A DNA stretch of 64,000 nt from a bacterium (GTDB taxonomy: Bacteria > Vulcanimicrobiota > JABDET01): contig JAJYZB010000008.1 of the NCBI GenBank assembly GCA_021800275.1, positions 1 to 64,000 on the forward strand, given 5' to 3'. Position 1 is the first letter of the stretch; every line of letters begins with the position of its first letter. This document shows positions 43,708 to 53,869 of the stretch, in pieces. Both the position numbers and the translations under genes were made by a program. The notes below the pieces were generated by a model. It was not told the DNA's origin, did no database searches, and saw only the letters and a program-made list of their open reading frames with translations.

Positions 43708-45264
43708 ATGCCAATAAAATACAAACCCACACTCCTCATCGTTCTAGATGGATGGGGCCTTCGCGAAGAATCCGAATCCAATGCTGTTAAACTGTCTAAA
43801 ACCCCAGCCATGGATCACTTAATCAAGGAGTTCCCTCACACTGCTTTACAGGCATCTGGAGAGTTTGTAGGACTGCCCAAGGGTTTGATGGGCAATTCTG
43901 AAGTTGGACACCTCAATATCGGAGCTGGCAGGATTGTTTATCAAGATATTGTCCGCATTTCCCGAGCGATTCAAGATAGGTCCTTTTTTAAAAATTCTAA
44001 TCTGTTAAAAATTTTTTCCGATGCTAAAAAAAATCAAAGAAAAGTTCACCTTTTAGGGCTGCTCAGTGATGGGGGGGTTCACAGCTCTTTTGAGCATCTA
44101 GAGGCTCTGATTCAAATGGCAAAACAAGAACAGATTCAGCATCTCATTATCCATGCTTTTTTAGATGGAAGAGACACCCCTCCAAAATCGGCTTTAATCT
44201 ATCTTGAGAGACTGGAAAAAGTCGCAAAAAAATTCAATATCGGTCTTGTTGGCAGTGTTTCAGGCAGATATTATGCTATGGACAGAGACAAGAGATGGGA
44301 TCGGCTCGAAAAAGCTTACCGCGCCCTGGTGCTGGGAGAAGGAATAAAAATTCATTCAGCCCGAGAAGCTGTTTTGAACGCCTATGAAAGAGGGGAAACC
44401 GATGAATTTGTCCTCCCCACTCTTATTATCCCTGATTCTAAAAAAGAAGCTGCTCTTATTCAAGATGGAGATGGAGTGATTTTCTTTAACTTTCGGGCTG
44501 ACAGAGCGAGAGAATTAACCGCTGCTTTAACCACTCAGAACTTCCCTGGTTTTCAATTAAAACAGCCCAAAATCTCTTTCTGCGGCATGACCCGATATGA
44601 TGATCAATTGACTGTCTCTGTCGCTTTTGAAGATGAAAACTTAAAAAACACAATCAGTGAAGTTTGGAGCCAGCAGGGGCTGAAACAATTTCATACAGCA
44701 GAAACAGAAAAATACGCCCATGTCACTTATTTTTTTGGAGGAGGGAGAGAAACCCCTTTTCCAGGAGAAGACAGACTTCTGATCCCCTCTTTAAAAATCC
44801 CCACTTATGATCTGCAGCCTGAAATGTCCGCTGTGTCAATCACAGAAACCTGCCTGGAGAAAATTCAATCCGATGCCTATGACTGCATTGCAATGAATTT
44901 TGCCAATGCAGACATGGTAGGACACACAGGAAATCTGAAAGCCACCATTAAAGCGGTAGAAGTGGTGGACACCTGCATTGGAAAACTGACAGAAGCTGTT
45001 CTCAAGAAAAAAGGGCTGGCTGCCATTACAGCAGACCATGGAAATGCGGAGATCAAATGGGATCCTGCCGCTCAGCAGCCCTCTACTGCCCACACCACCA
45101 ATCCTGTCCCCTTCATCTTTGTCTGTGAAAACATGAAAGGGAAAAAACTAAAAAAAGACGGAATTCTGGCTGATATCGCCCCAACGATCCTGCTGGCGCA
45201 GGGAATCAAACCTCCAGCAGAAATGACCGGAAAAAATCTTCTCTTAAACGAATCACTGCTTTAA
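43708..45264 (+). CDS. gpmI: 2,3-bisphosphoglycerate-independent phosphoglycerate mutase
   Basis: The Mn-dependent glycolytic mutase interconverts 3- and 2-phosphoglycerate. The 518-residue protein from ATG at 43708 starts PTLLIVLDGWGLREESESNA, has the catalytic Ser in LMGNSEVGHLNIGAGR, then HAFLDGRDTPPKSA, SGRYYAMDRDKRWDR, NFRADRARELTAAL, YAHVTYFFGGG, NFANADMVGHTGN and TADHGNAE. The reading frame is open to 43516, but the family begins near 43708. The initiating site has only a weak ribosome binding site. It is divergent from grpE. Confidence 0.97.
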   Translation: MPIKYKPTLLIVLDGWGLREESESNAVKLSKTPAMDHLIKEFPHTALQASGEFVGLPKGLMGNSEVGHLNIGAGRIVYQDIVRISRAIQDRSFFKNSNLLKIFSDAKKNQRKVHLLGLLSDGGVHSSFEHLEALIQMAKQEQIQHLIIHAFLDGRDTPPKSALIYLERLEKVAKKFNIGLVGSVSGRYYAMDRDKRWDRLEKAYRALVLGEGIKIHSAREAVLNAYERGETDEFVLPTLIIPDSKKEAALIQDGDGVIFFNFRADRARELTAALTTQNFPGFQLKQPKISFCGMTRYDDQLTVSVAFEDENLKNTISEVWSQQGLKQFHTAETEKYAHVTYFFGGGRETPFPGEDRLLIPSLKIPTYDLQPEMSAVSITETCLEKIQSDAYDCIAMNFANADMVGHTGNLKATIKAVEVVDTCIGKLTEAVLKKKGLAAITADHGNAEIKWDPAAQQPSTAHTTNPVPFIFVCENMKGKKLKKDGILADIAPTILLAQGIKPPAEMTGKNLLLNESLL

Positions 45265-45310
45265 CATCAAACAGCTATTTCAACGGCTTAATACAGGAAC
45301 AGAATTATTG

Positions 45311-45730
45311 TTAATCAATAAACTGAATTTGCGTGAGCAAATGGTAAACAGCTTCTAAATCAGTAAAAGCAGAAAAAGAAATTTCTTCTCCATTTTTTTG
45401 AGCAGACAATGAAATTCCATCTGTCTGGTCCTGAATCTGCAAACGATACCCTTTGTTTTTCAAAAAACTTCTGCAAAATTCCCAGGTAGGAAGCCATACA
45501 AAACTGCTGATTTTAAGTCCTCCTTGCTGTAGATGCCAGAGCATCGAAGAATCAAAAAGATAGGCTTCCCCTTTTTGAAAAAAATAAGAAGCAGGAAGAT
45601 TTTCTCCTAAATAAAAATGATGAGAAAAATCCTCAGCAGACCAAAACCAATCCCCTTCCTGAGGTTTCCACTGAATCCCCTTTTGTTTCAACTGCAGCGA
45701 CAGCTCTTTTTCTTTCTCTGTAAAATTCAC
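45311..45730 (-). CDS. Hypothetical protein
   Basis: A 139-residue protein I do not recognise. It is acidic and rich in Trp, Phe and Tyr (KPQEGDWFWSAEDFSHHFYLGENLPASYFF, then SSFVWLPTWEFCRSFLKNKGY), with no signal peptide or membrane helix. The aromatic pattern suggests a small soluble alpha/beta fold. It is a single gene in a gap between gpmI and the toxin-antitoxin region. Confidence 0.65.
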   Translation of the reverse strand: MNFTEKEKELSLQLKQKGIQWKPQEGDWFWSAEDFSHHFYLGENLPASYFFQKGEAYLFDSSMLWHLQQGGLKISSFVWLPTWEFCRSFLKNKGYRLQIQDQTDGISLSAQKNGEEISFSAFTDLEAVYHLLTQIQFID

Positions 45731-45842
45731 AAGATCTTGATTCTAATCCATATCATTGTATCCTTTATCAGCCAAGTGAGGGCAATCTCTAAAAAAATCT
45801 ATCCATCAAATGGTTATTATTGGCAAAGGGCAGTTATATTTT

Positions 45843-45887
45843 CTAAATGCATTTACTATTGCATTTAGTATCACTATATGTTATACT
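45843..45887 (+). promoter_or_regulatory. Promoter with overlapping operator-like palindrome
   Basis: CTAAATGCA (45843-45851) and TGCATTTAG (45860-45868) form a perfect 9-bp inverted repeat. It overlaps a -35-like TTGCAT (45859-45864), which is 17 bp from TATACT (45882-45887). The arrangement is typical of an autoregulated gene, but the gene downstream is only a remnant. Confidence 0.5.
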
Positions 45888-46000
45888 ACCTTCTTTTGGC
45901 TTCTGATGTGGACAGCACCTATTTAAAAACCTACCGCGGCATTAAGATTAGATTTGTAAATTTGGATAATCTTATTCAAGAGATTAGTGGAGGCACGTAA
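45878..46000 (+). pseudogene. Possible remnant of a nucleotidyltransferase-like or antitoxin gene
   Basis: The 40-residue frame ends TYLKTYRGIKIRFVNLDNLI followed by QEISGGT. The V/I-R-F-V-x-LDxLI pattern resembles the C-terminal part of MNT-type nucleotidyltransferase-like proteins. It has no good start: its ATG overlaps the -10. It lies between a gene of unknown function and a toxin-antitoxin pair. The remaining sequence from 45731 to 46092 shows no other gene. Confidence 0.35.
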
Positions 46001-46092
46001 AACTTTCACTGTAAATTGCCCAAACTGAATTAAAAAGAAGATTGATATCCATCTTGAATATTGGAAGTCTCTTAAAATGCTGAGATTTTCTC

Positions 46093-46121
46093 TTGACCAG
46101 AAGGAATGAAAAGAGTATAAT
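46093..46121 (+). promoter_or_regulatory. Promoter of the toxin-antitoxin operon
   Basis: TTGACC (46093-46098), a 17-bp spacer and a perfect TATAAT (46116-46121), 46 bp upstream of the antitoxin ATG. Confidence 0.75.
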
Positions 46122-46166
46122 AAGAATTAGGGGCGGTAAGATAATAATAAAAGAAGGTGATATGAA

Positions 46167-46463
46167 ATGGCATTCACCAGCAGAGTAACCTCCAGAGGAC
46201 AGATTACGATTCCTCAGGAAATTCGGGAGACCCTCCATCTTGGAGAAGGGTCAGTAGTGCAGTTTGAGCTTGAAGGATCACGAGTCTCTGTTGTCCCTCT
46301 AGCTCTGGTTCCAGCGGATCAAACTTGGTTCTGGACAAAAGAACACCAAGCTAAAGAAAAAGAAGCGGATCAAGATCTGACAGAGGGGAATTATAAAGAT
46401 TTTTCCTCTGCTGACAGCTTAATTAAGGACTTAAAGCGTGGCTCTCAAACTAAGAAGGCTTAA
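46167..46463 (+). CDS. AbrB/MazE-type antitoxin
   Basis: A 98-residue protein with an N-terminal SpoVT-AbrB swapped-hairpin DNA-binding domain (SRVTSRGQITIPQEIRETLHLGEGSVVQFELEG, residues 5-37) and an acidic/Lys-rich C-terminal tail likely to bind the toxin. An AAGGTG ribosome binding site precedes the ATG. It overlaps the following RelE-like gene by 26 bp, the usual antitoxin-first order. Confidence 0.88.
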   Translation: MAFTSRVTSRGQITIPQEIRETLHLGEGSVVQFELEGSRVSVVPLALVPADQTWFWTKEHQAKEKEADQDLTEGNYKDFSSADSLIKDLKRGSQTKKA

Positions 46464-46716
46464 CAGCTTCTTGAAGGATTACCATGAGCTTAACCAAGAA
46501 GAGAAAGTGAAAGTAGAAAAAACATTAGGACTGCTGATTGAAAATCCACGACATCCTTCCCTGCAGGTGAAGCGAATCCAGGGAACGCCTAACCTCTGGG
46601 AAGCCAGGGTAGATTTGAAGCACAGGATTACCTTTCAATGGGAAAGGAATCTGTTAATTCTTCGGAGGATTGGAAATCATGACATCATCGGTAAAGAAGC
46701 CAAAAGGCAGCCCTGA
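46438..46716 (+). CDS. RelE/ParE-family toxin
   Basis: A 92-residue basic protein starting at GTG inside the antitoxin's end. RelE-fold features: LNSFLKDYHELNQEEKVKVEKTLGLLIENPRHPSL, KRIQGTPNLWEARVDLKHRITFQWERN and LILRRIGNHDII. RelE toxins cleave mRNA in the ribosomal A site; ParE relatives inhibit gyrase, and the sequence alone does not choose. An AbrB-type antitoxin with a RelE toxin is less common than MazE/MazF but known. Confidence 0.85.
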   Translation: MALKLRRLNSFLKDYHELNQEEKVKVEKTLGLLIENPRHPSLQVKRIQGTPNLWEARVDLKHRITFQWERNLLILRRIGNHDIIGKEAKRQP

Positions 46717-46720
46717 GAGC

Positions 46721-46793
46721 GGATCGCATAGGACTTGAACCTGTAACCCGCTGATTAAGAGTCAGCCGCTCTGCAAAATTGAGCTAGCGATTC
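46721..46793 (-). pseudogene. Decayed tRNA-Lys (anticodon CTT)
   Basis: The minus strand keeps a perfect anticodon arm (GCTGA-CTCTTAA-TCAGC) and recognisable D and T arms. However, the D loop reads AATTTTGCA, without the invariant GG. The acceptor (GAATCGC/GCGATCC) and T stem (ACAGG/CCTAT) each have an A-C mismatch. No CCA follows, whereas the four other tRNA genes here encode CCA. It begins 1 bp past the bioD stop and ends 4 bp from the toxin gene. Confidence 0.65.
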
Positions 46794-46794
46794 A

Positions 46795-47472
46795 CTATCC
46801 TTTACCGGGCACAAAACCGATCCACTTTTCTATAAAGATGGAAGCCACTCTGGAAGCATCTCCATTAAAATCAAGAGTTCCTAAAACCGGAACAGAGGAA
46901 AACTCTCTTAACACAGCCTCAATAGAAACTGCTCCTATGGAGTTATCCTTTTGAAATTCATTCAGCACAAAACCTAAAATTTCAAGCCCTTTTGCTCTTG
47001 CAGCTTCAATTGTTAAAAGAGCATGATTGATAGCTCCAAGACGTTTTCCTACAACCACGACAACTGGCAGATTTAACAATTTCGCCAGATCGGCATAGGT
47101 GGCTTTTTCATTTAATGGAACCATCAGCCCTCCTGCTGTTTCAACAATTACAATCTCGTGCTGCTCTGCTATCTGTTTATAGGTATCCTGCAGAACTGAG
47201 AGGAGAACAGATCTTCCCTCTTTCTGAGCCGCAGCCAATGGGGCAGCAGGTTCTCGAAACACATAAGGGCAAACCGCTTCCAATTTCTCGCTGCATTCTG
47301 CTGCCTGCTTCAAGGCAAGAGCATCTTGAGGAATGTCAGCCACTCCGGTTTCAACCGGTTTAAAAACACCCACACGTTTAATCCCCTGCTTTAAAAAAGC
47401 TTTTGCCAACTGGGTTCCCACGTAAGTTTTCCCGATTCCAGTATCAGTTCCAGTAATTAAAAAACCTTTCAT
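46795..47472 (-). CDS. bioD: Dethiobiotin synthetase
   Basis: BioD closes the ureido ring of biotin using CO2 and ATP. The 225-residue protein starts MKGFLITGTDTGIGKTYVGT (P-loop), has GVFKPVETGV, FREPAAPLAAAQKEGR, IVETAGGLMVPLNEKATYADLAKLL and VVGKRLGAINHALLTIEAARAKGL. These are standard BioD blocks. It is the last gene of a minus-strand run after rsmA (1 bp apart). No other biotin gene is adjacent, although the Kbl-like gene at 14502 is a distant BioF relative. Confidence 0.95.
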   Translation of the reverse strand: MKGFLITGTDTGIGKTYVGTQLAKAFLKQGIKRVGVFKPVETGVADIPQDALALKQAAECSEKLEAVCPYVFREPAAPLAAAQKEGRSVLLSVLQDTYKQIAEQHEIVIVETAGGLMVPLNEKATYADLAKLLNLPVVVVVGKRLGAINHALLTIEAARAKGLEILGFVLNEFQKDNSIGAVSIEAVLREFSSVPVLGTLDFNGDASRVASIFIEKWIGFVPGKG

Positions 47473-47473
47473 T

Positions 47474-49634
<2,161 letters not shown>

Positions 49635-50192
49635 TTACGATTTCCATTTAATGCTGCAGCCCAGAGACGGCTTTTGAATCGGATTTAGAGGCTTCCCATG
49701 AAGAACCGAATCCAGAGCATTCCGAAGATCCCTGCCCGTGATAGGACTGTGATTGCCCGGACGGCTGTCATCCATCTGCCCCCGGTAAACCAGTTGACGT
49801 TTCTCATCAAAAAGAAAAAAATCAGGAGTGCAGACAGCCCCATAGGCTTTCGCTGTTTCCTGGGTTTCATCATAACACAAAGGGAAAGCAAACCGACACT
49901 CTTCTGCCATCTCCTTCAGACTTTCCGGAGAATCATCCGGATAAGTACTCGCATCATTAGAGCTGATAGCAGCAATCCCAATATCCTTGTCATGATAATC
50001 CTTTCCAATTCGAGCCAGTTCTAATTTGACATGTTTAACATAAGGGCAGTGAACACAAATAAACATCACCAGAAGACCTTTTTTACCAGCAAAAAATTCA
50101 AGAGATATAGTCTTCCCTGTTCTGACATCTGGGAGAGAAAAATCAGGTGCTTTTGTCCCAAGGGGAATCATTGTTGAAGAAACGGCTGCCAT
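49635..50192 (-). CDS. Thioredoxin-fold AhpC/TSA-like protein with CVHC motif
   Basis: A 185-residue cytoplasmic protein: LGTKAPDFSLPDVRTGKTIS, then LLVMFICVHCPYVKHVKLEL with the CxxC redox pair, GIAAISSNDASTYPDDSPESLKEMAEE, GAVCTPDFFLFDEKRQLVYRG (cis-Pro loop) and DDSRPGN. This is the widespread thioredoxin-family group marked by xHCPxVK, whose role is probably peroxide or disulfide reduction. It is the first gene of the eno-rsmA-bioD run. Confidence 0.9.
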   Translation of the reverse strand: MAAVSSTMIPLGTKAPDFSLPDVRTGKTISLEFFAGKKGLLVMFICVHCPYVKHVKLELARIGKDYHDKDIGIAAISSNDASTYPDDSPESLKEMAEECRFAFPLCYDETQETAKAYGAVCTPDFFLFDEKRQLVYRGQMDDSRPGNHSPITGRDLRNALDSVLHGKPLNPIQKPSLGCSIKWKS

Positions 50193-50351
50193 AATAAAAC
50201 CTCCTGTAAATTATTTACTCTTTAATTTCTTTAGTGCGTTGATCTATGAAATCATAGACTAACTCAAGCGTTACTTTTTGGCAAACCCCACAGCTTTTCT
50301 CGTCATTCCACTGATTATCTTATCCATCTTAAAAGTTCATTCAAGAAAAAA

Positions 50352-51611
50352 ATGCCCTTCTCCTTCCTTGTGAATAACACTGAACAAGCAGGAAGAAGAA
50401 AAAAAAATTCTAACTCTCTTTTCATGCCTGCAAAAACAATATCGCCTAAAACCAATCATTGGAGATTTGAAACCAAAGCCATTCATGAAGGGCAAAATCC
50501 AGATCCTGCGACAGGAGCAGTGATTGTCCCGATTTATCAAACCTCCACTTACGTTCAGGAAGAACTTGGAAAACACAAAGGATACGAATATTCCCGAACA
50601 GGGAACCCAACCCGAAAAGCACTGGAAGATTCTTTAGCAGCCCTGGAAAACGGAACCTTTGGGCTGGCTTTTTCCTCTGGCATGGCTGCAGCATCTACTG
50701 TGATGAATCTTTTTTCACAGGGGGACCATCTCATTGTTACAGATGATGTCTATGGGGGAACTTTTCGACTTTTTGAAAGAGTTTTAAAAAAGTACGGACT
50801 TTCTTTCACCTTCACCGACACCAGAGAAATTCAGAATACTGAGAAAGCTTTACAGAAAAACACGAAAGGGATTTGGATTGAAACCCCCACCAATCCCCTT
50901 CTAAAACTAGTAGATCTGAAAAAAACCGCTGAATTTGCTAAAAAAAACCACCTTATTTCAATTTGCGACAACACTTTTGCCACCCCTTATTTTCAAAACC
51001 CTCTAGATTTTGACCTTGATCTTGTGGTGCATTCCACCACAAAATATCTGGGAGGACACAGTGATGTGGTTGGAGGCGGAGTTGTCACCAACCGAAACGA
51101 CCTGTATGAAACGATTAAATTCCATCAAAATGCGGTCGGAGGAATTCCGGGTCCCTTTGATTCCTGGCTTGTTTTAAGAGGAATTAAAACTCTGGCTGTC
51201 CGCATGGTCCAGCACGAAAAAAATGCTTTAAAAATTGCAAAAATGCTGGAAAATCATCCCTCTGTTCTAAAAGTTAACTATCCTGGACTCCATTCCCACC
51301 CCCAACATCAACTGGCTGAGCAGCAGATGCGCGGATTTGGGGGGATGATCTCTTTTGAAATAAAAGGGGGGCTTGAATCAGCCCGAAATTTACTCAATCA
51401 CACAAAACTTTTTTCTTTAGCAGAGTCTCTTGGAGGAGTAGAAAGTTTAATTGAACATCCAGCGACCATGACTCATGCCAGCCTTCCTCAAGCAGCCAGA
51501 GAAAAATTAGGAATTTCTGATGGATTGATTCGCGTCTCTGTTGGAATTGAAAATATTGAAGACCTGACCACAGAACTGGAAAACGCTTTAAACCAGTCAA
51601 GGAGGAAATAA
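50352..51611 (+). CDS. Cystathionine gamma-synthase/lyase family PLP enzyme
   Basis: A 419-residue Cys/Met-metabolism PLP enzyme: ETKAIHEGQNPDPATGAVIVPIYQTSTY, GYEYSRTGNPTRKALEDSLAALE, FSSGMAA, the PLP-Lys block VVHSTTKYLGGHSDVVGG, and ESLGGVESLIEHPATMTHAS. The SLGGVESL and HPATMTH signature fits either CGS (MetB) or cystathionine gamma-lyase, and substrate cannot be told by eye. ATG at 50424 (MPAKTIS) is a likely alternative start, since the first 24 residues are unlike the family. It is followed 2 bp later by a crotonase gene. Confidence 0.9.
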   Translation: MPFSFLVNNTEQAGRRKKNSNSLFMPAKTISPKTNHWRFETKAIHEGQNPDPATGAVIVPIYQTSTYVQEELGKHKGYEYSRTGNPTRKALEDSLAALENGTFGLAFSSGMAAASTVMNLFSQGDHLIVTDDVYGGTFRLFERVLKKYGLSFTFTDTREIQNTEKALQKNTKGIWIETPTNPLLKLVDLKKTAEFAKKNHLISICDNTFATPYFQNPLDFDLDLVVHSTTKYLGGHSDVVGGGVVTNRNDLYETIKFHQNAVGGIPGPFDSWLVLRGIKTLAVRMVQHEKNALKIAKMLENHPSVLKVNYPGLHSHPQHQLAEQQMRGFGGMISFEIKGGLESARNLLNHTKLFSLAESLGGVESLIEHPATMTHASLPQAAREKLGISDGLIRVSVGIENIEDLTTELENALNQSRRK

Positions 51612-51613
51612 TT

Positions 51614-52408
51614 ATGCTGACAGCAGTAAATTACAAAAACATTAAAATTGAACAGGAAGGGGTGACTGCCATTCTAACCCTTCATCGCCCGGATGTATTA
51701 AACGCTCTAAATGCAGAACTGAAAGAAGAAACCGCAAAAGCGCTGAAAGAGTTAAATCGTGATCCCAATATTCTAGTCATTATTATGACAGGCAGTGGTG
51801 AAAAAGCTTTTTCAGCAGGAGCAGACCTTAATGAACTAAAAAAATTGACTGCAGTTGAGGGACTTGAACGCTCTTTATCAGGACAAAAGCTGTCCCTGCA
51901 AATGGAAAGTCTAGACAAACCCATTATTGCAGCAATCAATGGATATGCCCTTGGAGGAGGATGTGAACTGGCTTTAGCCTGTGATATCAGAATTGCTTCT
52001 GAAAAAGCAAAACTCGGGCAGCCAGAAGTTAATCTCGGAATTATTCCAGGATTTGGCGGGACACAGAGGCTCCCACGAGTTGTTGGAAAAGGGAAAGCCA
52101 TGGAACTCATTCTAACAGGAGACATTATTGATGCGCAGGAAGCTTTAAAAATTGGCTTGGTAGAAAAAGTGGTCCCACCTGAAAAACTCATGGAAACAGC
52201 CAAAGAAATGGCTCAAAAAATAGCTTCCAAAGGACCTATTGCTATCAGACTCTCCAAAAAAGCGATTCATGAAGGGCTTCAAATGGATCTGGATAGAGGG
52301 CTTGCGCTGGAATCTTCTTATTTTGGAGCTGTTTGTTCCACACAAGACAAATTGGAAGGAATCTCAGCCTTTCTCGAAAAAAGAAAACCGCAGTTCAAAG
52401 GAGAGTAG
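51614..52408 (+). CDS. Enoyl-CoA hydratase/isomerase (crotonase)
   Basis: A 264-residue crotonase with AGGAGG before the ATG. Family blocks: ILTLHRPDVLNALNAEL, FSAGADLNELKKL (oxyanion-hole Gly-Ala), AAINGYALGGGCELALACDIRIAS with the catalytic Glu, LGQPEVNLGIIPGFGGTQRLPRVVG with the second Glu, and LVEKVVPPEKL. Both catalytic glutamates of true enoyl-CoA hydratases appear present. It would hydrate short 2-enoyl-CoA thioesters. Pairing with a cystathionine-type enzyme may be chance or may reflect amino-acid-derived acyl-CoA breakdown. Confidence 0.93.
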   Translation: MLTAVNYKNIKIEQEGVTAILTLHRPDVLNALNAELKEETAKALKELNRDPNILVIIMTGSGEKAFSAGADLNELKKLTAVEGLERSLSGQKLSLQMESLDKPIIAAINGYALGGGCELALACDIRIASEKAKLGQPEVNLGIIPGFGGTQRLPRVVGKGKAMELILTGDIIDAQEALKIGLVEKVVPPEKLMETAKEMAQKIASKGPIAIRLSKKAIHEGLQMDLDRGLALESSYFGAVCSTQDKLEGISAFLEKRKPQFKGE

Positions 52409-52411
52409 TCC

Positions 52412-52485
52412 TGGCTGCCGGGGAAGGATTTGAACCCTCACAAACAGATCCAGAGTCTGCTGTCCTACCATTAGACGACCCGGCA
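52412..52485 (-). tRNA. tRNA-Gln (anticodon CTG)
   Basis: A 74-nt cloverleaf with encoded CCA: acceptor TGCCGGG/CCCGGCA, D arm CGTCTAATGGTAGGACA, anticodon loop CTCTGGA and T loop GTTCAAATC. It is convergent with, and 3 bp from, the crotonase stop. Confidence 0.95.
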
Positions 52486-52603
52486 AAACCTCAAGTGCCT
52501 CCAAGCTTATTCGAGCATAGAAGGATTTCGCCTCCTTTGACCTGAATCCTAGCAGGTATATCTTAAAAACAGTAAATTTAGATACTCAATGGAGGTGTAA
52601 GGG

Positions 52604-52792
52604 TTGGCTCTTGAACGGTTAGAAGAAATTGCCCGAGAAATCCTGGATTTAGTAGGTAAATACAATCTCACTTATGATGAAATGTTTTACACCTTAAATT
52701 ATGTGGAAAGAATGCTTCAAATGGACATGATTGAAGAAATGCTGGAAGATTATGGATTAATCACTTTCGAAGAAGAAGATGAAAACGGCTGA
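52604..52792 (+). CDS. Small acidic helical protein of unknown function
   Basis: 62 residues from TTG at 52604, preceded by GGAGGTG. Highly acidic and amphipathic: LERLEEIAREILDLVGKYNL, then LNYVERMLQMDMIEEMLEDYG. It seems to be two or three helices. I do not recognise it. Its 3' end overlaps the convergent EEP gene by 43 bp. The strong ribosome binding site and biased composition support a real gene. Confidence 0.6.
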   Translation: MALERLEEIAREILDLVGKYNLTYDEMFYTLNYVERMLQMDMIEEMLEDYGLITFEEEDENG

Positions 52793-53775
52793 TTGACAAA
52801 TTTTTGTGTCGGGTAAGCTCTAAAATGCAGTTCAAGAGGATCATGATCAGAAGCGCCATGGTTTTCTTTTTCTCTAACTTCTGCTGAACCTGTTTGATAT
52901 CTTTTCATGAGTTCAGGGGATAACAATAGATAATCTAAACGAGTGTTTCCGAACTTGCTGCTGTGATGAGTCGGCTGATATTCGCGTTTTTCCACAGACA
53001 ACGGATCAATGACAGAATTTGGACCGCGTTCCACGGTTTTAACCGCAGGACTATCTGGAAAATCATTAAAGTCTCCTGCCACAGCGATCAAACTTTCTGG
53101 TTCTTTCTCAAGCTGCTGACTGATAATTCTTTTGACTTCTCGAGCTTCTGACTCTCGTCTTAAATCCGAGTATTCTCCTCCTCTTTTAGATTTTAAATGA
53201 CAGACAAAAATCTTCACTGGAAACTGGGGCGTTACTTGAACCACAGCTTCCAGAAGATCTCGTGTGAATTTCATGGGCTGCCCGTCAACTCCTGGAAAAA
53301 CGCGATCGCGATAAGTATAAGCTCTTTTAATCGGAAATTTAGAGAGCAGTCCTACATTGATACCGGGATCATTCCCTTGAATCAAAATCCGATAAGGATA
53401 AGTTTGCTCCCCAAGCAGCCTAGTGCGAAATTGATCCAGGGTTTGCAAATCTCCAATCTCCTGAAGAGCGACAACATCAGCATTGACTTCTTTCAACACC
53501 TCTGCCTTCTCTTTAATTTTTTCCCAATCATTTGCCCTGCGACCAGATGTGACTAAATTTTCCGCATTCCAGGTGGCAAGAGTAAATTCGCGATTTTCAG
53601 AGTTAGATACAGCCGCAGCTTGAGAATCTAAACAAGGATGACTGGCAGCCTCATCTCTTGGAACAAAAACGTTAGTCGCCCCAGACAAAATGGCTGGGTC
53701 TTCTTTTCTGTTCAACAAAGAAGTATCGTTTTTCCAGGTTTTTAAAAGATATAGATCCCGAATTTGCTCTAACAT
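52750..53775 (-). CDS. Endonuclease/exonuclease/phosphatase (EEP) family protein
   Basis: A 341-residue DNase I-fold protein. EEP residues: TLATWNAENL (Asn), ADVVALQEIGD (metal Glu), VKIFVCHLKSKRGGE (His), IAVAGDFNDFPDS (Asp/Asn) and NHGASDHDPLELHF (Asp/His). The catalytic set is complete. Substrate may be DNA, a nucleotide or a phospholipid. The N-terminal ~60 residues carry no signal peptide. It is a single transcription unit. Confidence 0.9.
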   Translation of the reverse strand: MLEQIRDLYLLKTWKNDTSLLNRKEDPAILSGATNVFVPRDEAASHPCLDSQAAAVSNSENREFTLATWNAENLVTSGRRANDWEKIKEKAEVLKEVNADVVALQEIGDLQTLDQFRTRLLGEQTYPYRILIQGNDPGINVGLLSKFPIKRAYTYRDRVFPGVDGQPMKFTRDLLEAVVQVTPQFPVKIFVCHLKSKRGGEYSDLRRESEAREVKRIISQQLEKEPESLIAVAGDFNDFPDSPAVKTVERGPNSVIDPLSVEKREYQPTHHSSKFGNTRLDYLLLSPELMKRYQTGSAEVREKENHGASDHDPLELHFRAYPTQKFVNQPFSSSSSKVINP

Positions 53776-53869
53776 ACTTTTTATAGTAACACTGCAGCAG
53801 CATTAAATCCAGGTTAAAAACATAAACGAAAATGAATAAATTGTAAATTTACCGAAATGAATAAATGGG

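Noticed and set aside
43497-43811. Long in-frame upstream extension of grpE with a membrane-helix-like segment, antisense to an equally open extension of gpmI
   Set aside because: GrpE and GpmI families start at 43496 and 43708, each where similarity begins. The extensions overlap each other and show no known domain. The mutual openness is odd but not enough to call a gene.
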